Shown: in pieces, positions 43,504 to 53,939 of the stretch
Layout of the letters: each line of letters starts with the position of its first letter
How positions within the stretch are numbered: position 1 is the first letter of the stretch
Source of the DNA: Linum tenue
Lineage: Eukaryota > Streptophyta > Magnoliopsida > Malpighiales > Linaceae
Assembly (NCBI GenBank): GCA_946122785.1
Contig: CAMGYJ010000008.1
Span: 52,338,963-52,402,962 of the forward strand
Direction: 5' to 3'
DNA: 64,000 nucleotides
Made by a program: the position numbers and the translations under genes
The notes under the pieces: model-generated
Databases searched by the model: none
What the model saw: only the letters and a program-made list of their open reading frames with translations
Told to the model about the DNA's origin: nothing

Positions 43504-45284
43504 CTAGTGGTCAAATCTTACCGCTGCGGAGTCAACTAGTCGATCTACATCTCCATCATCCTGTAGGACTCTACAATGAGAGTGCGCCACGAACCAGTCA
43601 AGATAGTCGACCGTAGTCTCATATGGATACCTCCTCCAGGGCTGAGAGTACATGTCTATATGAACCATGTGGGATAGCAGAGCATCCCATGCAGCATCAA
43701 AACTCTCAGGAATCCGAATGACATATCCACCAGGTGCCTCTGGTCGGTCTGCTCGCTGAGGACGCGAAGGGGGAGGCGGTACCATCTGTCGGTATCCAAA
43801 CTGTGGGAGGCAACAGGCTGGATCATAGAACTCGCCTATATCAGCGAACCGAATCACTCCAGTGTACAAAGAGCGACGCACTGCCTGATGAGGCCTCTGA
43901 TGGAAAGGTGTCCAAAATACATCAGAAGGGGTCAAGCTGTCAAGAGCTCGACGATAGAACGCCAACCTCACACTGGGATCAGCCACAGAACCAGTCGCCG
44001 GCTGCCCAATCCATCGTGAAGCCCAAGCCTCATCAGGTCCAACGACAGGTGGCTCAAAGTGAGATGGCCTGAAACCCGGAAAGTACTCGTAGATCCAACA
44101 CTGCAGAAGTGTGAGACAACCAGCCACCCCCTAGCACCAGCACGAGACGCCTGACCAAGGCATCTGTACAACCAAGCAAGTGTACCGGACGCCCAACTGT
44201 ACTGATCTATCTCCTCCAACTCGTCCAAAAATAGGTTCACCACCGGCCGAACCCTGTCTCTACTCTTGTCCACAAACAAAGTGGACCCCAACATCAACAA
44301 CAAGTACGACTGCGCCTCTGTCACATGTGTCCCGTTCACCTGCAAGTATCTGGACGCCATCTCCGCAAGAAAACCACCCTTCTCGTACCACTTACCCTTA
44401 CTACCAAATCCAGGGGCCTCCGAACGACCACTCAACTGCTCCGAGTTCATCCCAAGAAGCGCACACAAACCCACCTCCGAATGGTCAAGCTGCGCAGAAG
44501 TCCTACTCATCAGTCGTCCCTCAACAGGAATCTGCAGTAAGTACTGAACATCGTGGAGGAGGATCGTCATCTCTCCAAAAGGCAAGTGGAAGGTGTTCGT
44601 GTCTAGCTGCCACCTCTCCACAAAAGCTGAGATCAAAGCCTCGTCAATCGCTATCCTGCGGAACATAGAGTAGATCAGGTACTGGTGACCTGACTGCTGA
44701 ACCAGATCCTCCTCCTCAACATGAGTAAACACGTAGCTCCCAAGATAATTAACCGCCCCTGTACGGGTGTAGCAACTTATGACCCCTCGATCTCCAAGCC
44801 CCGTCCAAAGTGCGTAGGAAGCGTGGCCACGGAAGCTCCTAATGAGGCTAGGATCCGTAGGTCCACCAGGACACTCACCAACAAGCTCCCACGGTGGAGG
44901 ACCACTCGAACGTCCTCCCCTACTCCGTCCAGTCCCCGAGCTCTCTGTCTCCTCACGAGCAGGTGGTACGAATCGCCCAGCTCGGTCCCTATACATAGCA
45001 GGACGTGATGTTGCCGTACGATCCTGCACTCGTCCATGTCCACGCGTAGGTGGAGGGACCTCGATATCCTCATCATTATCGTCCTCATCAAACTCAGCCG
45101 AGACCACTCTCGATGCAGCACCCTGGTTCCCCCCATGGGGGCCAGACGCTCCTAATGACGAACGAGCAACTACAGTAGGAGCCTCTGACTGATTTACAAC
45201 CCTAAGTGATCTCTTCCTTCGTGTTGATGCATCAACAACCCTACCATCGAATCTATGCAACTCACTCCCACCCGCATCATCCAT
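43504..45284 (-). pseudogene. Plant mobile domain (PMD, MAIN/MAIL-like) protein, one frameshift
   Basis: From ATG 45284 a low-complexity N-terminus (residues 1-130, charged and RGG-like) is followed by the aminotransferase-like plant mobile domain: LISAFVERWQLDTNTFHLPF, GEMTILLHDVQYLLQIPVEG, and ASGTLAWLYRCLGQASRAG. At the C5 run 44127-44131 (G5 on the coding strand) the frame shifts by one and continues to 43504 with CLTLLQCWIYEYFPGF and further domain sequence. PMD proteins occur as host silencing factors (MAIN, MAIL1) and inside MULE and gypsy elements; here the gene lies antisense beside a MULE transposase, so the TE form is the better reading. The tail after the domain is uncharacterised. 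Confidence 0.82.
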
Positions 45285-45310
45285 ATCTTATCTACAAATT
45301 TACACAATAT

Positions 45311-45640
45311 CATACTTAGATGCGCACTAATTAATTAAATTTCTATTAACTAATGTACTATTAACATTAATTGTTAATTAATCACAAATTAATTAATATC
45401 ATACTTAGATGCGCACTAATTAATTAAATTTCTATTAACTAATATACTATTAACATTAATTGTTAATTAATCACTAATTAATCACTATCATACTTAGATG
45501 CGCACTAATTAATTAAATTTCTATTAACTAATGTACTATTAACATTAATTGTTAATTAATCACTAATTAATTAATTTACTATTAACTAATGTACTATTAA
45601 CATTAATTGTTAAATCAATTCTTAATTAATTAATTTTCTA
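45311..45640. repeat. 89-bp tandem repeat (three copies plus partial)
   Basis: CATACTTAGATGCGCACTAA recurs at 45311, 45400 and 45489, followed each time by TTAATTAAATTTC and AACATTAATTGTTAATTAA. It lies just upstream of the PMD start and may be its promoter region. Confidence 0.9.
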
Positions 45641-45794
45641 TTAACTAATCTAAGTAATTAAAGATTCATACGCCTATTACAAAAAAAAACATTTATACAC
45701 CAACTTAAAAAAATATTAACACTATTTTCTAAAAACTAATTAAGTAATTTTTTATTGACTAATTAATTAACATATTAAATTAAATTAAATACAA

Positions 45795-46090
45795 AAACTG
45801 GCCGGGCCGAAAAAAATTTGTGGCCGGCACGTCGCCGGGCCGAAAAAAATTTGCGCCAGGTGTGCCGCCGGGCCGAAAAAAATTTGCGGCCGGTGCGCCG
45901 CCGGGCCGAAAAAATCTTGGGGCCGGTGCGCCGCCGGACCGAAACTTTTTTGCGGCCGGCGCGACGCCCAGCCAAAATATTTTTTCGGCCCGTCGTCGCC
46001 CCGGCCGCAATTTTTTTTCGGCTGGGCTTCGCGCCGGCCGAAAATTTCTTTCGGCCCGGCGGCGTTCCGGCCGCAATTTTTTTCGGCCCA
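45795..46090. repeat. GC-rich 33-bp tandem repeat
   Basis: About eight imperfect copies of a unit with core GCCGGGCCGAAAAAAATTTG followed by CGGCCGGTGCGCC. The first copies are best preserved. The same GGCCGGGCCGA motif occurs in the fold-back at 39794-40012 at the other end of the MULE. Frames open on both strands here are repeat artefacts. Confidence 0.85.
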
Positions 46091-46415
46091 CCTTGTTTTT
46101 CGCCGGAAAACTGGAAAAATTGCCGGAAAATTGAAAAACTTGCCGGAAAAAGTAAACTTACTTGTTTTCCGACGATTGATGACGACGGGAGGTTGGCCGG
46201 CGACGGAAGAACGGTGTCGGCGACGGAGGCACTGGGCTCGTCGACAAAATTGTTTTTGTTGGAATGAGTCAAATGTTATGGCATTCGAATTTATAGGAAG
46301 GGAAGGAAGGGAGAATTCAAAATTTGAATTCAAAATTTGAATTCAATTTTTTTTTTTTTTTTGCGAAGGGGTGTCGCCAATATGTAGGTCCGCCCCTGGC
46401 CCTTGTAGTTTGGCG

Positions 46416-47119
46416 TAGGGCTGGGCATGCGGGCGGATCATCCGTGGGTTTGGGCCGACCCACCCGCATTTGACCCGAATTTCGTTAAGTGGGTGGGTCT
46501 GTGGGTGGGTGACGGGTTGCGTTGGGAGCCATCCACCGGGTGGTGGGTGGGTTGTGGGTGAATGTGCGGGTGACCCGCTCAACCCAACAGCAAAAAGATC
46601 AAAGTCGTTGGTGCTAGAGAGAGGAGAATGAAGACGTTAGATATAAACTCGTACTGCTCCTAGAGTTTGAACCTCAAAATCAACCTTCCAAATAGAGATC
46701 CCCTCTTCTTCCTTTTACTTTTTCCTCTAATTCTTGAGCCTAGATCACCGCTCTTTCCTTTGTGGAATTATTTTCCTTAGTTCCTTGCACCTAATAATCG
46801 TCTCAATCTGTAGAAAACTCTTTCATAATAGAATTTCTATCCAATTTAAGAACTAATTCGGCATTTTTCGCCCTATTTCAACTTCTTGTTTCCCTCGATA
46901 ATTCTCTTCACCTATTATCATGTCAAGTTGACTCCTTTATATTATATACATTGTGATGTGGGTGAACCCACAAACCCACCCGCATCATCCACCATCCGCC
47001 CGACCCAACCCGAGACTAAATGTGGGTGGGTGGTGGGTTAAAAATTATCAATCCGTTTAAGCACGGGTGGGTGCATTTTATGGTCAAAATCCACCCGACC
47101 CACCCAATGCCCACCCCTA
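46416..47119. mobile_element. hAT MITE copy B with 8-bp TSD
   Basis: A 704-bp element starts TAGGGCTGGGCATGCGGG and ends CAATGCCCACCCCTA, with GTTTGGCG at 46408-46415 and 47120-47127. It matches copy A at 37898-38540 along its full length. Confidence 0.93.
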
Positions 47120-47300
47120 GTTTGGCGATTGGACAATTTTCTTCCACCGCCAGGCGGAGGACGGCTGGTGGAGCGTCTTCAGGGTCGAGTCCTTCACGGA
47201 GAATTTCCTTGCTCCGTTGATCCCGATCCGCGTCGCTCCCAGAATTTTGAACTTTTCCCCACACAACGGTCGCTCCTTGTCTGGGCTCTCTGTCCGACTA

Positions 47301-47537
47301 GCTGAATCGCTCTGGCAGAGAAAATGTAAAAAGTATTTCTGTCAACAAGAATTCGGGTGGGTGGGTATAGAGATAGGGTTTTCGGTTGGGTTATCAGTTC
47401 AATTGGGTTTGATTATTGATTTTTTTATTAATATCGTAAATGATGTGGTGTGCTGACTGGACGAAAGTAACGATTTTTTGGATGAAAATGAACGGAATTA
47501 ACTTTTGTTATGAGTCCAAACATATATTACTGAAACG
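47301..47537. repeat. Right inverted arm of large MULE
   Basis: This pairs with 38671-38908. Similarity stops at 47537, right before a T-rich run, so the outer end seems lost or replaced. Confidence 0.75.
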
Positions 47538-48475
47538 TTCACTCTTTTTTTCTTTTTTGTTGTTGTTCGAAATTTGTCTGTTGGTGGGTACTACTGATAG
47601 GTAACCATCATTGATAAAATAATGATAATTGAAGTACAGAAGGCATGTACAATGGAGAATTGGAGATAGATAGCACCCACAGAGCAGAGAAAAAAGAAAG
47701 AAAGCAGCTTATCCTTCAGCAATAGGACAACTTGCTTACAGCAAATGGATAGCTTTGCACCGGTTCCTTTCTCTTTCGACTGCAATTCTTAGCCGATTCA
47801 ATTAACAAAAGGCCGTACCTTATCATTTGTTTATGGGTTTGATCATGGCTTTTTGTACCTTATCATTTGTGAGGACCTTTATGGAATCTTCAGCGTTTTA
47901 GGGTCAGGACATCATGTCAGGTAGGAATGAAAAATGACGTTTAATTTTATGATTAGACACGCTAACACGCTAGATAATGTCAAAATGTCTTGGGTAAGAG
48001 TTTCGTAGTAAGTTAAGAATTCAAAATTAAAGGCGAGTAAGGTAACACCTAAACATAATTAAGCGAACTAGAATGTTAATGTAGAAAGGGGTTATAACAT
48101 CATTTGCAAAACTCAAACTTTAAACATAATTAAGCGAACTAGAATGTTAATGTAGAAAGGGGTTATAACATCATTTGCAAAACTCAAACTTTTCAATAGT
48201 TCGAGAACTTTGTAAGTTATTGATATAAATTTTTAAATTACTTTTCTTATTGTTATATGTTTGATAAGTTATTGATCATTTGAAATGAAGTTGGAAAATA
48301 CTGTAAAAATGCTATTTGGTTCAACATTTAGTATAAACTGCTAATTTTACTATTAGTGCATATTTTTTTTGCTTCCAGCGGCTAAGTTAGATGTTAGGAA
48401 AGTCTCCCGTGGTCGTCTTACATCCAGAGCCATTACGAAACTCATGTAGGATCGCACTTTGTAATAAAATTAATC
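47538..48475. other. Noncoding stretch
   Basis: No gene seen. It contains an exact 71-bp tandem duplication at 48051-48121 and 48122-48192 (AAACATAATTAAGCGAACTA at the start of each). Confidence 0.6.
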
Positions 48476-49946
48476 GGGTTAAAGACACATTTGGTCACTG
48501 AATTTACAAAATCGGGACATGTTTAGTCACTGGAAAAAGTTAATATCAAATTTGGTCACTACAATTACTAAAATAGGTCATATTGAGTCACTCTCCGTTA
48601 GTCTCCGTCCAACTCCGTTAGTGGAGTCCGTTAAGTGCTGACGTGGCTAACGGATGCGCCTAGTTAGCATCGTTTTGACCCAAAAATCATCATACCCGAC
48701 CCGCCACGTCAATTTCACCCGCCATGTCATACACCAACCCAACCATTAACCCAAAACCAAACTCTAACACACCTAACAAAAAAAAAATCATCTGGTTAGT
48801 GGCCATTTTCAGACCAAAACCCTTCTGAAAGAATACCCAAAACCATTCGAACAAACACAGTGAATCTGAATCCGCCAAAACATCGAACCAAAACGAAGTA
48901 GTCAAACAACCAAATAATCTGCCCTAGCGATTCTGAATCCACCAAATACGAACAAAAACGAAGTTCCTACAAGCGACAGAAGCAAACCAAGAGAAAGAAA
49001 ATCAAATTCCCCTAGAAATTAAATTGAGGGAGAGTACCGGAGCATCGACAAAGGGCTTCAAACACAGATTCCACGCCGGAGAAGAGGAGGAGATGCACTA
49101 GAAAAGCTTCAACCGGGTCGATTCGTCGTTCAGAGATTGAGGAGACACGAGGGAGCGGATTCGCGATGGAGGTATTCTTGGCCGAACACTCATCCCATCT
49201 CGGGTGTCATGACAAAACCGGCGGCGAAAGAGCTTCGAACTCCTCCGTTGTCGACTGAGGCCTAGGGTTTTTTTCCGACGTAGTTGGGAGGAGAATGAGG
49301 GGCGTAGGATGAAATTCGAACGCGCGATGGGGAAAGCTGACTCCGGCGCGCCCTGTGGGAAGACGACGACGGAGCACGACGAAGGTGGATTTGAGGGTTT
49401 CGCCTTCTACTGCGATGGCGGAAACTGACGGCGCGCGGCGACGAAGAAGAAGAAGAAGAAGGAGAAGAAGAAATGCAAAATGGAAGGAGGATCTTGGGCA
49501 AGGGGGTAGCGTGGAGCTCTTCATCTCTCCCTGGAGTTCGATTGAAAATGGCTGAATCTAGAGGAAGGAGCAGGTTTGCGAGGAAGGAGAAGGGCTTTGG
49601 TCTGAAAATGGCCACTAAGCAGATGATTTTCCTTTTTTTTTTTTTTGTTAGGTGGGTTAGAGTTTGGTTTTGGGTCGGGTTGGGTTGGTGTATGACATGG
49701 CGGGTGAAATTGACGTGGCGGGTCGGGTATGATGATTTTTGGGTCAAAACGATGCTGACTAGGCACATCCGTTAGCCACGTCAGCACTTAACGGACTCCA
49801 CTAACGGAGTTGGACGGAGACTAACGGAGAGTGACTCAATATGACCTATTTTAGTAATTGTAGTGACCAAATTTGATATTAACTTTTTCCAGTGACTAAA
49901 CATGTCCCGATTTTGTAAACTCAGTGACCAAATGTGTCTTTAACCC
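48476..49946. mobile_element. Long-TIR MULE with 10-bp TSD
   Basis: A 1471-bp element starts GGGTTAAAGACACATTTGG and ends with its complement. TIRs reach about 355 bp each (48476-48827 and 49588-49946). AAAATTAATC is duplicated at 48466-48475 and 49947-49956. The unpaired centre (about 48830-49590) is GC-rich with short open frames on both strands; it looks like captured genic or UTR sequence, but I recognise no family. No transposase. Confidence 0.9.
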
Positions 49947-49956
49947 AAAATTAATC

Positions 49957-50623
49957 TTATTCACTTTTCTCGTCCATTCTGTCTAAACTGGTTAATTCAA
50001 TTAGGTCATATCAAGCTAAATTGCATAATTTTTCCTATTTGATTTTAAAAAATCGATCTCGTACGAAATCTAAACGGATACTTGACACAGACGAGACGAG
50101 GACCAACTGTAAAGTGGTTGATGTTTATAGACTATAGTGAAGGAAGGAGGTGACTGACTCTCCTCGTTGGGGTAGCCTTTTTTATGGACAAAAAGGACAA
50201 CTAATGTTTACACAAAAAAAATAATAATAATAAAGGACAATCCCACAAAAAATAAAAAGTTAAAAACAAAGTACAACTAATATTTAGTAAACTTATTGAT
50301 GATTTAAAAACACCTTGATGAAAACCTTTAATTCTCTTATATTATTACTAAATTTAACGGGTAAATAAAAGTATATTGGGTTTCAGCGTTTTCACTACAA
50401 CGACAAAGAAAGGAAATACAAAGAAGTGATAATTAATGTTAATTCTTTCTTTTCACAAGGCAAACAGCCGATCAAGCCATTACATCTTATCATAAAGATC
50501 TAACTACCGATCATTAACTGAAAAAAAAAAACCCAAATGAATAATATAACAACTTATCATCATCAAAATTTAAAAATAATTGACTATAAAAAAATAGATT
50601 ACAAAAAAAAAAAGGCTACATAA
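49957..50623. other. Noncoding flank downstream of the LEA_2 gene
   Basis: AT-rich sequence that includes the probable 3' UTR of the minus-strand gene. No element found. Confidence 0.5.
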
Positions 50624-51307
50624 TTACGAAATAACATACTGTGAACAGTGACCAGCTGTGAGTTGTCCCGTGGCATAATCATATTTAACCGCACATATAG
50701 TTTTCACGACCATGTGCTTTTTCGTAATTATCTTCACATCCCCGGGGATCCGCGTAACGCAGCTCATCATCAACGACCCGGATTTAACGTCCTCCGTGAG
50801 CCGCGACACACCAGATAACTTCACCCCCGAAATCTCCACCGCCACGCTCATATGGACCGTCCCCCTCGCCTTCGCCCTCCCCGGCGGTGTCGCCGCCTCC
50901 CCCACCACCGTCTCCCCGTAGTAAATCGTCGCCTCACCGCCGCCGAACCTGAACGCCGCCGCATTCGGGTTCCTCACCTTGACGTCGGCGAGAACCGTGG
51001 CGGTCCCGTTGCGGAGGCGGTTGAGGGTCTGAGGCCCGGCGCTGGAGACCCCGGCAACGGCGACGTGTGGGACCTTGATTCGGAAGGCGGAGAAGAGGAG
51101 GATGAGGAAGAGCATGGCGGCCATGAGGATGATGGCGGCGGAGCAGCCGCAGAACCTGAGGAAGTTGCGGTGGGGGAGGATCTGCGAGGCTTCTTCAACG
51201 GGATCTGGGCCGGGAAATTGCCAGGGAGGATGAGGAGGAGCTGAGGGCTTGACTTGGGCGGCGATTTCCAAGGCCGTGGACTCTGGGGTTTCTGGGTTAA
51301 TCGACAT
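50624..51307 (-). CDS. LEA_2-type membrane protein (NDR1/HIN1-like or hydroxyproline-rich LEA family)
   Basis: A complete 227-residue frame with ATG at 51307. Residues 1-50 are proline-rich and cytosolic in character. Residues about 53-78 form one strongly hydrophobic membrane segment (AAIILMAAMLFLILLFSAF) preceded by FCGC. Residues about 95-210 read as an LEA_2 beta-sandwich (VKVRNPNAAAFRFGGGEATI then YYGETVVGEA, a conserved NPN motif, C-terminal MSCVTRIPGDVKI). Length and layout fit plant NHL/LEA14-type proteins, which are membrane-anchored and linked to stress or defence; the exact role here is not inferable. It has high GC coding sequence, no introns and no frame damage, unlike its TE neighbours. 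A hAT MITE ends its unique upstream region at 51561. Confidence 0.88.
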   Translation of the reverse strand: MSINPETPESTALEIAAQVKPSAPPHPPWQFPGPDPVEEASQILPHRNFLRFCGCSAAIILMAAMLFLILLFSAFRIKVPHVAVAGVSSAGPQTLNRLRNGTATVLADVKVRNPNAAAFRFGGGEATIYYGETVVGEAATPPGRAKARGTVHMSVAVEISGVKLSGVSRLTEDVKSGSLMMSCVTRIPGDVKIITKKHMVVKTICAVKYDYATGQLTAGHCSQYVIS

Positions 51308-51561
51308 GGTTTATGGGTCGAGAGATTCAGGCGGAAAGGGGAGGATTTGGGTCAGAAATCATAATCTGGAAATGGTGAAGAAAGAAGGGGATTGGGATTG
51401 CGTTTTTTCAGTTTCTTGTCGTGTGAGGACTGAGTAGAAGAGAGTGGAGGCGGAGAGGTAGTAAATTGGGGGAATGAATCAGGATTAGGGATTTGGGGGA
51501 AGTTCGGGGAAAGATACTCGTATTCTTCTTCTACTACTTTGTAGTTCGTTCGTACTAATCG

Positions 51562-52215
51562 CAGGGACGGAGCTAGCGTGTAAGGAGGGGGGGCCATGGC
51601 CCCCCTAAAATATAAAAGTCTGACTTTGCACCAACAATAGATAATACAAGCTGTGGTCTAGCGGTGTGTAACATGTAATTATAAAGGTGAGGTCATAGGT
51701 TCGATGGTTGCTATCTGCACCTTTTAATTTTGTGAAATTTTGCACCTTTTAATTTTGTGAAATTTTGATTCCTAACCTCAAATTTTGCATGGTTTATGAT
51801 TTGGTACCTAATTTTTCATTTTGGTACATTTTTCGTCCATTGTCTTACAATTTGGTACCTAAAATTTGCATGAATCATTCATGAAATTTTGCTTCTAAAT
51901 CCCAAGTTATGCATGTGTGATTTGATAATAAATGTTTTCATTTTAGTACACATTTTGTCCCAAATTTCGCATACCTTACGATTTGGTACCTAAGTTTTCC
52001 ATTTTAGTAGTGTTTTTGACTTTTTGCCCATTGTCTTACTTTGTATCGAGCTTTCTCATCCACAACCTTTCTATACAATGCTCTTCTACTAGTTAAAAAT
52101 AGACTTCTATGTGTCAATATTTTGGTAATTTGTGTTGAACGATAAATAACATAATAAACTTTACTTCAAAAATTTTATCGGCCCCCCCTAACCTAAATTC
52201 CTGGCTCCGTCCCTG
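51562..52215. mobile_element. hAT MITE with 8-bp TSD upstream of the LEA_2 gene
   Basis: A 654-bp element from CAGGGACGGAGCTAG to CTGGCTCCGTCCCTG, with ACTAATCG at 51554-51561 and 52216-52223. Its left end holds a tRNA-like pair of boxes (TGGTCTAGCGGTG near 51655 and GGTTCGATGG near 51698). Inside, a TTTGGTACCTAA-type motif recurs several times. Confidence 0.93.
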
Positions 52216-52223
52216 ACTAATCG

Positions 52224-52766
52224 TGTACTGTTGATTGGGTCAAGAAAAGAAGCGAGGCAACCAGCCATGTCTGGTGACTCAAAGGTAAGAGAATCAAAGG
52301 AATAAAAATCGTATTGTCGGTTCGATTAGAAAATCTGAAAATTTCATTGTTAAAAGTAAAATTTATTGACGGTATAAAATTGTTGAATCACGAAAAAATC
52401 ACAATTTTAACATAAAATACGATAATATTGGCTGTTCTAGTACAACCTCCAACATTGTTTTACCATTCCTTGTTAAAATTTGGTTATCCATTACGCGATT
52501 GCACATAAAATTACATTGGCTGCTTTAAAAGTATGATAATTGATAATACTTTTTTGTACATAAATACACACCGTTAATTTTTATGGGGTCGTTTGGATGG
52601 ATCAATTGAAAAACAAGATAATTTGGCCAATTGTCTCATTTTACAAACTGAGTCATTTAAAACGAGTGAATCCGAATTGCCTGCCCCACCTCGGGCAATT
52701 GTAATTACCTCTAAAGACAATTTGAAATTCTCCATACAATATTGCTTTATCTAAATTTTGCGTTGC
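52224..52766. other. Noncoding stretch between two hAT elements
   Basis: No gene or bounded element. Part of it may be old upstream sequence of the LEA_2 gene displaced by the MITE. Confidence 0.5.
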
Positions 52767-52910
52767 CATACGGACAGCGGCGGATCCAAAACATAGTAGA
52801 GGACTTGGACACATTTGAATAGAAGATTAGATACCGTAAACAAAAAATAAATGATGACTATATTTTTTATTACAATGTCAATTGTACATGACAGTCTTTT
52901 AATTTACATA

Positions 52911-53314
52911 CCGTTTGGTATAAATGAATTCCATAAATTTTGAGGAATTCATTTTGAAATGAAACATTTTTGTGTTTGGTATTTAAAAGAATTCACTTCA
53001 ATTCTAAATTTTGAATTCTATGGAATTGGAACTAGTTATAGCAATTCCTAGGAATTGAGATGGAATTTCCAAATGAATTCCACAAGTATTTACTAATTAT
53101 AATAGAATGACATAATTATCCTCTTTATCAATTAAATTAATTATATATATGACATAAAAAAAATCATTTGACAATGAATTCTACATGACAATGAGTTTTA
53201 TTTCTAAAGATTTGAATATGACATACCTAACACAAGATTTCATTTGACAATGAATTGTACTTGTTAATTCATTTTACAATGAAATGAATTCTCGATTCAT
53301 TTAGTACCAAACTG
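52911..53314. mobile_element. Nested MITE
   Basis: GTTTGGTATAAATGAATTCC at 52913 and its near complement GATTCATTTAGTACCAAAC ending at 53312 form inverted ends. The interior is AT-rich with many GAATTC blocks. I could not settle the TSD, so the superfamily is open. Confidence 0.6.
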
Positions 53315-53374
53315 TCTGTTAGAGAATTCATCAAATCATGGAGTCTTCATCCATACCAATAACATACTCTATCT

Positions 53375-53458
53375 AAAAAAAATAGTTAAGCAGTTAGCGA
53401 GAAATTCATCGCTCATTTTATTGCGTAAATAAGTTTTTACATGTTTCATTGCAGAAAA
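53375..53458 (-). pseudogene. hAT transposase dimerisation-domain remnant
   Basis: The minus strand reads FSAMKHVKTYLRNKMSDEFL then ANCLTIF. This matches the C-terminal hATC signature of plant hAT (zinc-finger MYM-like) transposases, RAFSAMxxVKTxLRNKMxDxxLxxCL. Surrounding sequence has lost the frame. Confidence 0.75.
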
Positions 53459-53939
53459 TGTTATCTCCGTAGTAGTCGTTGAAACGAGCTAGATCAATAT
53501 CAAAAGAATCAACCGACAAATCAATTTGCATTGTGTATCCATCTTTGTTTCCGCTAGCTTCTCTAGTAATTTGGCTAGGGTAGAAACTTCATATTCATGA
53601 CTATGAACAACATGAGCGACATACTATCGTAGATCATTCTTCAAATAATGCATCTAATAGCCTTCAAAATCTTAAAGATAAAACTCTTGAGCAAGTTTGT
53701 AAATATTTTCTTCATCAAAAGACCGGACAGATCTTTTAGGATCTAGTGCATCACTCTACTCAAACAATTTAAATGATTACTCAACAAGTTTATAAATATT
53801 CTTTTTGGACCGACTTTTAAATATTACTAGGCCAAACACCTAAATCGAAAAATCATACGTACTATGCAAGCTTTGGATCGGAGGAGGGCTTGGCTGTGGC
53901 CTAGGGAGGTCCAACCCTAGATCCGCCACTGCATACGGA

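Larger units (their letters stand above)
38671..47537. mobile_element. Large MULE: transposase-OTU gene, antisense PMD gene, long inverted arms
   Basis: Arms at 38671-38908 and 47301-47537 are inverted repeats at roughly 80% identity by eye. They enclose a Mutator-type transposase, an OTU-domain extension and a plant mobile domain gene. An inner boundary is also possible: GGGGCTTGCTATTTGCCGCC at 39555 and a related GGGGCGGACC-type end on the opposite strand near 46396 could be the termini of a separate element nested in the arms. A hAT MITE (46416-47119) is inserted in the right part. The gene content is clear; the exact ends are not. Confidence 0.6.
52775..53931. mobile_element. hAT element with transposase remnant and 8-bp TSD
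   Basis: It runs from CAGCGGCGGATCC to GATCCGCCACTG with CATACGGA at 52767-52774 and 53932-53939. It contains the C-terminal end of a decayed hAT transposase on the minus strand and a nested MITE (52911-53314). At 1157 bp it is an internal deletion derivative. Confidence 0.92.

Noticed and set aside
45775..46333. Open frames of 100-180 codons on both strands
   Set aside because: They are produced by the GC-rich 33-bp repeat; the peptide is the repeat read in several frames.
49207..49787. Minus-strand frames of 88-168 codons in the MULE
   Set aside because: Serine- and proline-rich shadow frames running through TIR and poly-S/GAA tracts, with no domain.
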